Source of the DNA: Nitrospira sp. ST-bin5
Lineage (GTDB): Bacteria; Nitrospirota; Nitrospiria; Nitrospirales; Nitrospiraceae
DNA: 24,900 bases
Assembly: GCA_002083555.1 (NCBI GenBank)
Contig: MSXN01000006.1
Location: forward strand, 53,486-78,385
Reading direction: 5' to 3'
The notes under the pieces were generated by a model that was given only the letters and a program-made list of their open reading frames with translations, was not told the origin of the DNA and made no database searches. Each line of letters opens with the position of its first letter. The stretch's first letter is position 1. Below are positions 23,851 to 24,900 of the stretch, in pieces. Made by a program: the position numbers and the translations under genes.

Positions 23851-23927
23851 GCGCCCGTAGCTCAATTGGATAGAGCATCTGACTACGGATCAGAAGGTTA
23901 CAGGTTCAAGTCCTGTCGGGCGCACCA
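23851..23927 (+). tRNA. tRNA-Arg (anticodon ACG)
   Basis: A complete 77-base cloverleaf: acceptor GCGCCCG / CGGGCGC, D arm GCTC / GAGC, anticodon stem TCTGA / TCAGA with loop CTACGGA (anticodon ACG), T arm ACAGG / CCTGT with TTCAAGT loop, discriminator A and an encoded CCA. ACG reads CGU and, after A-to-I editing by TadA, CGC and CGA. No tRNA or rRNA neighbour is seen. Confidence 0.95.
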
Positions 23928-24180
23928 CTTCTTTCTCGGTTCCCTTCGCCTTTCCGGCAACCCGCTGTAAGAACAGATCCGTGAGCAAAGAGGCGTCGCT
24001 CCATGCCGTGGATGAGAACGGATCCTGGAGCTGTTGCATGTCCTCAGAGACATTTCCAATAGCTCCGCTCCGGAAACTTCGTTCCTAGGGGGTGGCCGCA
24101 GAGCTGTTCAGGACAAGCGGCAATCAGCGGAGAATCGGCTCGGCACTCAGGACCACACTCTTGGATTGTTTTTCCGGCGG
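23928..24180. other. Gene-free stretch after tRNA-Arg
   Basis: About 250 bp without a convincing coding frame, RNA gene or clear terminator. Open frames crossing it on the plus strand are antisense to the repeat gene beyond 24181. It sits where integration next to a tRNA 3' end would occur, but no attachment-site duplicate of the tRNA end is visible in the window. Confidence 0.5.
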
Positions 24181-24429
24181 TCACCGCAAGCGGTTGAGCG
24201 GGGCGAAGGGGGTGTTGGGGTTATAGCGAATGGCAGGGTTCAATGGATTGTCGGGGTTGTACCGATTGACGGGATTGAAGGGACTATCCGGCACGAAAGC
24301 CTGAGCGGGATTCAGCGGATTGTCCGGCACATACTGACTGGCCTGGTTGAAGATGTTGTAGTCGCGAGCGCACTGCTCATAGAAGATTTGCTCAGCAAAG
24401 GAGAGAGTGACGATAAGGAATAAGGCGAC
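24181..24429 (-). pseudogene. 5'-truncated gene for an exported protein with 12-residue repeats
   Basis: An open frame on the minus strand ends at TGA 24181-24183 and encodes what looks like the second half of a signal peptide (VALFLIVTLSFA, then EQIFYEQCARDYN), followed by four tandem 12-residue repeats and the end LR. In-frame TGA at 24430-24432 precedes it and there is no ATG, GTG or TTG in frame, so the start appears lost by truncation or a 1-bp frameshift (a GTG lies in another frame just upstream). The intact signal-like stretch and clean repeats argue that this was a real exported Pro/Asn-rich protein. Its family is unknown. Confidence 0.55.
24190..24333 (-). repeat. Four tandem 36-bp coding repeats
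   Basis: Units at 24298-24333, 24262-24297, 24226-24261 and 24190-24225 (in reading order) encode YVPDNPLNPAQA, FVPDSPFNPVNR, YNPDNPLNPAIR and YNPNTPFAPLNR. The consensus is [Y/F]-[V/N]-P-D-[N/S]-P-[L/F]-N-P-x-x-[R/A]. Codon differences between units show the array is not newly expanded. Confidence 0.8.
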
Positions 24430-24495
24430 TCAACTGGCAATTCACTATTACAAATCCCGGATACACCCCGAGAGATTGGAGCGGCCGATTGACAG

Positions 24496-24519
24496 AAATG
24501 TAGCTCATACGCTACATTT
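24496..24519 (+). promoter_or_regulatory. Palindromic operator before the HigB-like toxin gene
   Basis: Perfect 9-bp arms AAATGTAGC (24496-24504) and GCTACATTT (24511-24519) with a 6-bp spacer end 7 bp before the toxin ATG. Toxin-first modules of this type are usually autoregulated by the antitoxin binding such palindromes. There is no Shine-Dalgarno between it and the ATG. Confidence 0.6.
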
Positions 24520-24526
24520 TAAACCC

Positions 24527-24900
24527 ATGCGCGAGCCGCACCCGAAGACCTTGGTCATCTATCAAACCGTAGCGGGCGACGAGCCGTTTTCTCGCTGGCT
24601 TGATGGTTTGCTCGAGCGCACCGTCCGGGCCCGCATCCGCGCAAGGCTTGACCGCGTAAGCCTTGGCAATTGGGGCGATCACAAACCCGTAGGGCAAGGC
24701 GTGATCGAATTGCGAGAACACCATGGCCCGGGCTACCGCCTCTACTGCGCATTGGATGGAAACACGGTCGTGCTGCTGCTATGCGGAGGGAGCAAGGCGA
24801 CTCAACCGGCAGATATTGCACAAGCCCAACAGTTGTGGGCCGACTATCAACGACGGAGGAAGCCTCATGCGAAGTCGAAAGTACCACGCCAAACTCATGG
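24527..24900 (+). CDS. HigB-like RelE/ParE-family toxin (3' end beyond the window)
   Basis: The frame from ATG 24527 is open to the window edge. It matches the putative addiction-module killer family: VIYQTVAGDEPFSRWLDGL, RARIRARLDRVSLGNWGDHKPVGQGVIELREHHGPGYRLYC, then VVLLLCGGSKATQPADIAQAQQLWADY. The Arg and Tyr residues of the ELREHHGPGYRLY segment are typical of the RelE-fold core. The family body ends near residue 110, and the rest (RRRKPHAKSK...) overlaps the start of the antitoxin gene. Toxin-first order is usual for this family. The stop lies beyond 24900. Frames on the opposite strand over this stretch are shadows. Confidence 0.85.
   Translation, partial: MREPHPKTLVIYQTVAGDEPFSRWLDGLLERTVRARIRARLDRVSLGNWGDHKPVGQGVIELREHHGPGYRLYCALDGNTVVLLLCGGSKATQPADIAQAQQLWADYQRRRKPHAKSKVPRQTH
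24867..24900 (+). CDS. Start of the partner antitoxin gene (HigA-like, cut by the window)
   Basis: ATG 24867 opens a frame MRSRKYHAKLM that runs off the window; it overlaps the toxin 3' end in another frame and has GGAGGAAG 6 bp upstream. Antidote proteins paired with this toxin family commonly start with a similar basic MxxRxYHxxL segment. Only 11 codons are visible. Confidence 0.6.
   Translation, partial: MRSRKYHAKLM

Noticed and set aside
23624..23970. Short open frames on both strands across the tRNA-Arg gene
   Set aside because: The plus frame contains the well-known false translation of a tRNA (AQLDRASDYGSEGYRFKSCRAH), and the minus frame runs through the tRNA 5' part.
24190..24333. 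CRISPR array
   Set aside because: The 36-bp units are directly adjacent, have no spacers and are coding repeats.
24034..24423. Plus-strand 129-codon frame over the 36-bp repeats
   Set aside because: The minus-strand reading gives a signal-like segment and clean 12-residue repeats; the plus reading has neither.
24512..24887. Minus-strand open frames opposite the HigB-like toxin
   Set aside because: The plus strand encodes a clear toxin family pattern throughout; the opposite frames have none.
23851..24900. Integrated island bounded by tRNA attachment sites
   Set aside because: No integrase gene and no second copy of the tRNA 3' end is visible in the window.

Overview
The window is a gene-dense bacterial chromosome segment, clearly Gram-negative: it encodes lipoproteins, an RND efflux system with an outer-membrane partner, a beta-barrel protein and a lipid-exporter-type ABC protein. 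By eye the GC content is moderately high. The gene families, the thrC-moaD-NIL-moeB-Mec gene order and the style of the intergenic inverted repeats suggest a Nitrospira-like member of Nitrospirota. That assignment comes from recall of gene content and cannot be proven from the sequence alone.

Layout, left to right. (1) Positions 1-2156, plus strand: a tight operon of the threonine synthase C-terminus, a MoaD/ThiS-type sulfur carrier ending in GG, an NIL-domain protein, a MoeB/ThiF-type E1 activator and a JAMM (Mec-like) peptidase. Together they look like a carrier-based sulfur-transfer route feeding amino-acid synthesis. (2) 2259-4544: a small exported protein, a Phd/YefM-RelE toxin-antitoxin module with a YefM-like operator, a decayed second copy of the exported-protein gene abutting that operator, a YcxB-like membrane protein and two tiny Cys-motif proteins. 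(3) 4696-7093, minus strand: peptide deformylase and an MsbA-like ABC exporter, with a roughly 125-bp inverted-repeat element touching the exporter stop codon. (4) 7186-13647, minus strand: a CzcCBA/CusCBA-like efflux operon (TolC-type, HlyD-type and RND genes) plus a HEAT-repeat protein, behind a sigma70-like promoter whose -10 lies inside a 37-bp dyad. (5) 13741-17938, minus strand: a complete potABCD-type polyamine importer, preceded by a small coiled-coil protein. (6) 18059-22277, plus strand: glgC and two genes that together encode one Ski2/Mtr4-like helicase, with the C-terminal half upstream of the N-terminal half. (7) 22305-23569, minus strand: a beta-barrel protein and a one-helix membrane protein. 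(8) 23851-24900: tRNA-Arg(ACG), a 5'-truncated gene for an exported protein with four 12-residue repeats, and the start of a second toxin-antitoxin module (HigB-like toxin, antitoxin cut by the window edge) with a perfect palindromic operator.

The most unusual point is the split, reverse-ordered helicase. Also worth following are the sulfur-carrier operon tied to threonine synthase, the dyad at the efflux promoter, and the fact that both toxin-antitoxin modules directly abut a truncated or decayed gene.
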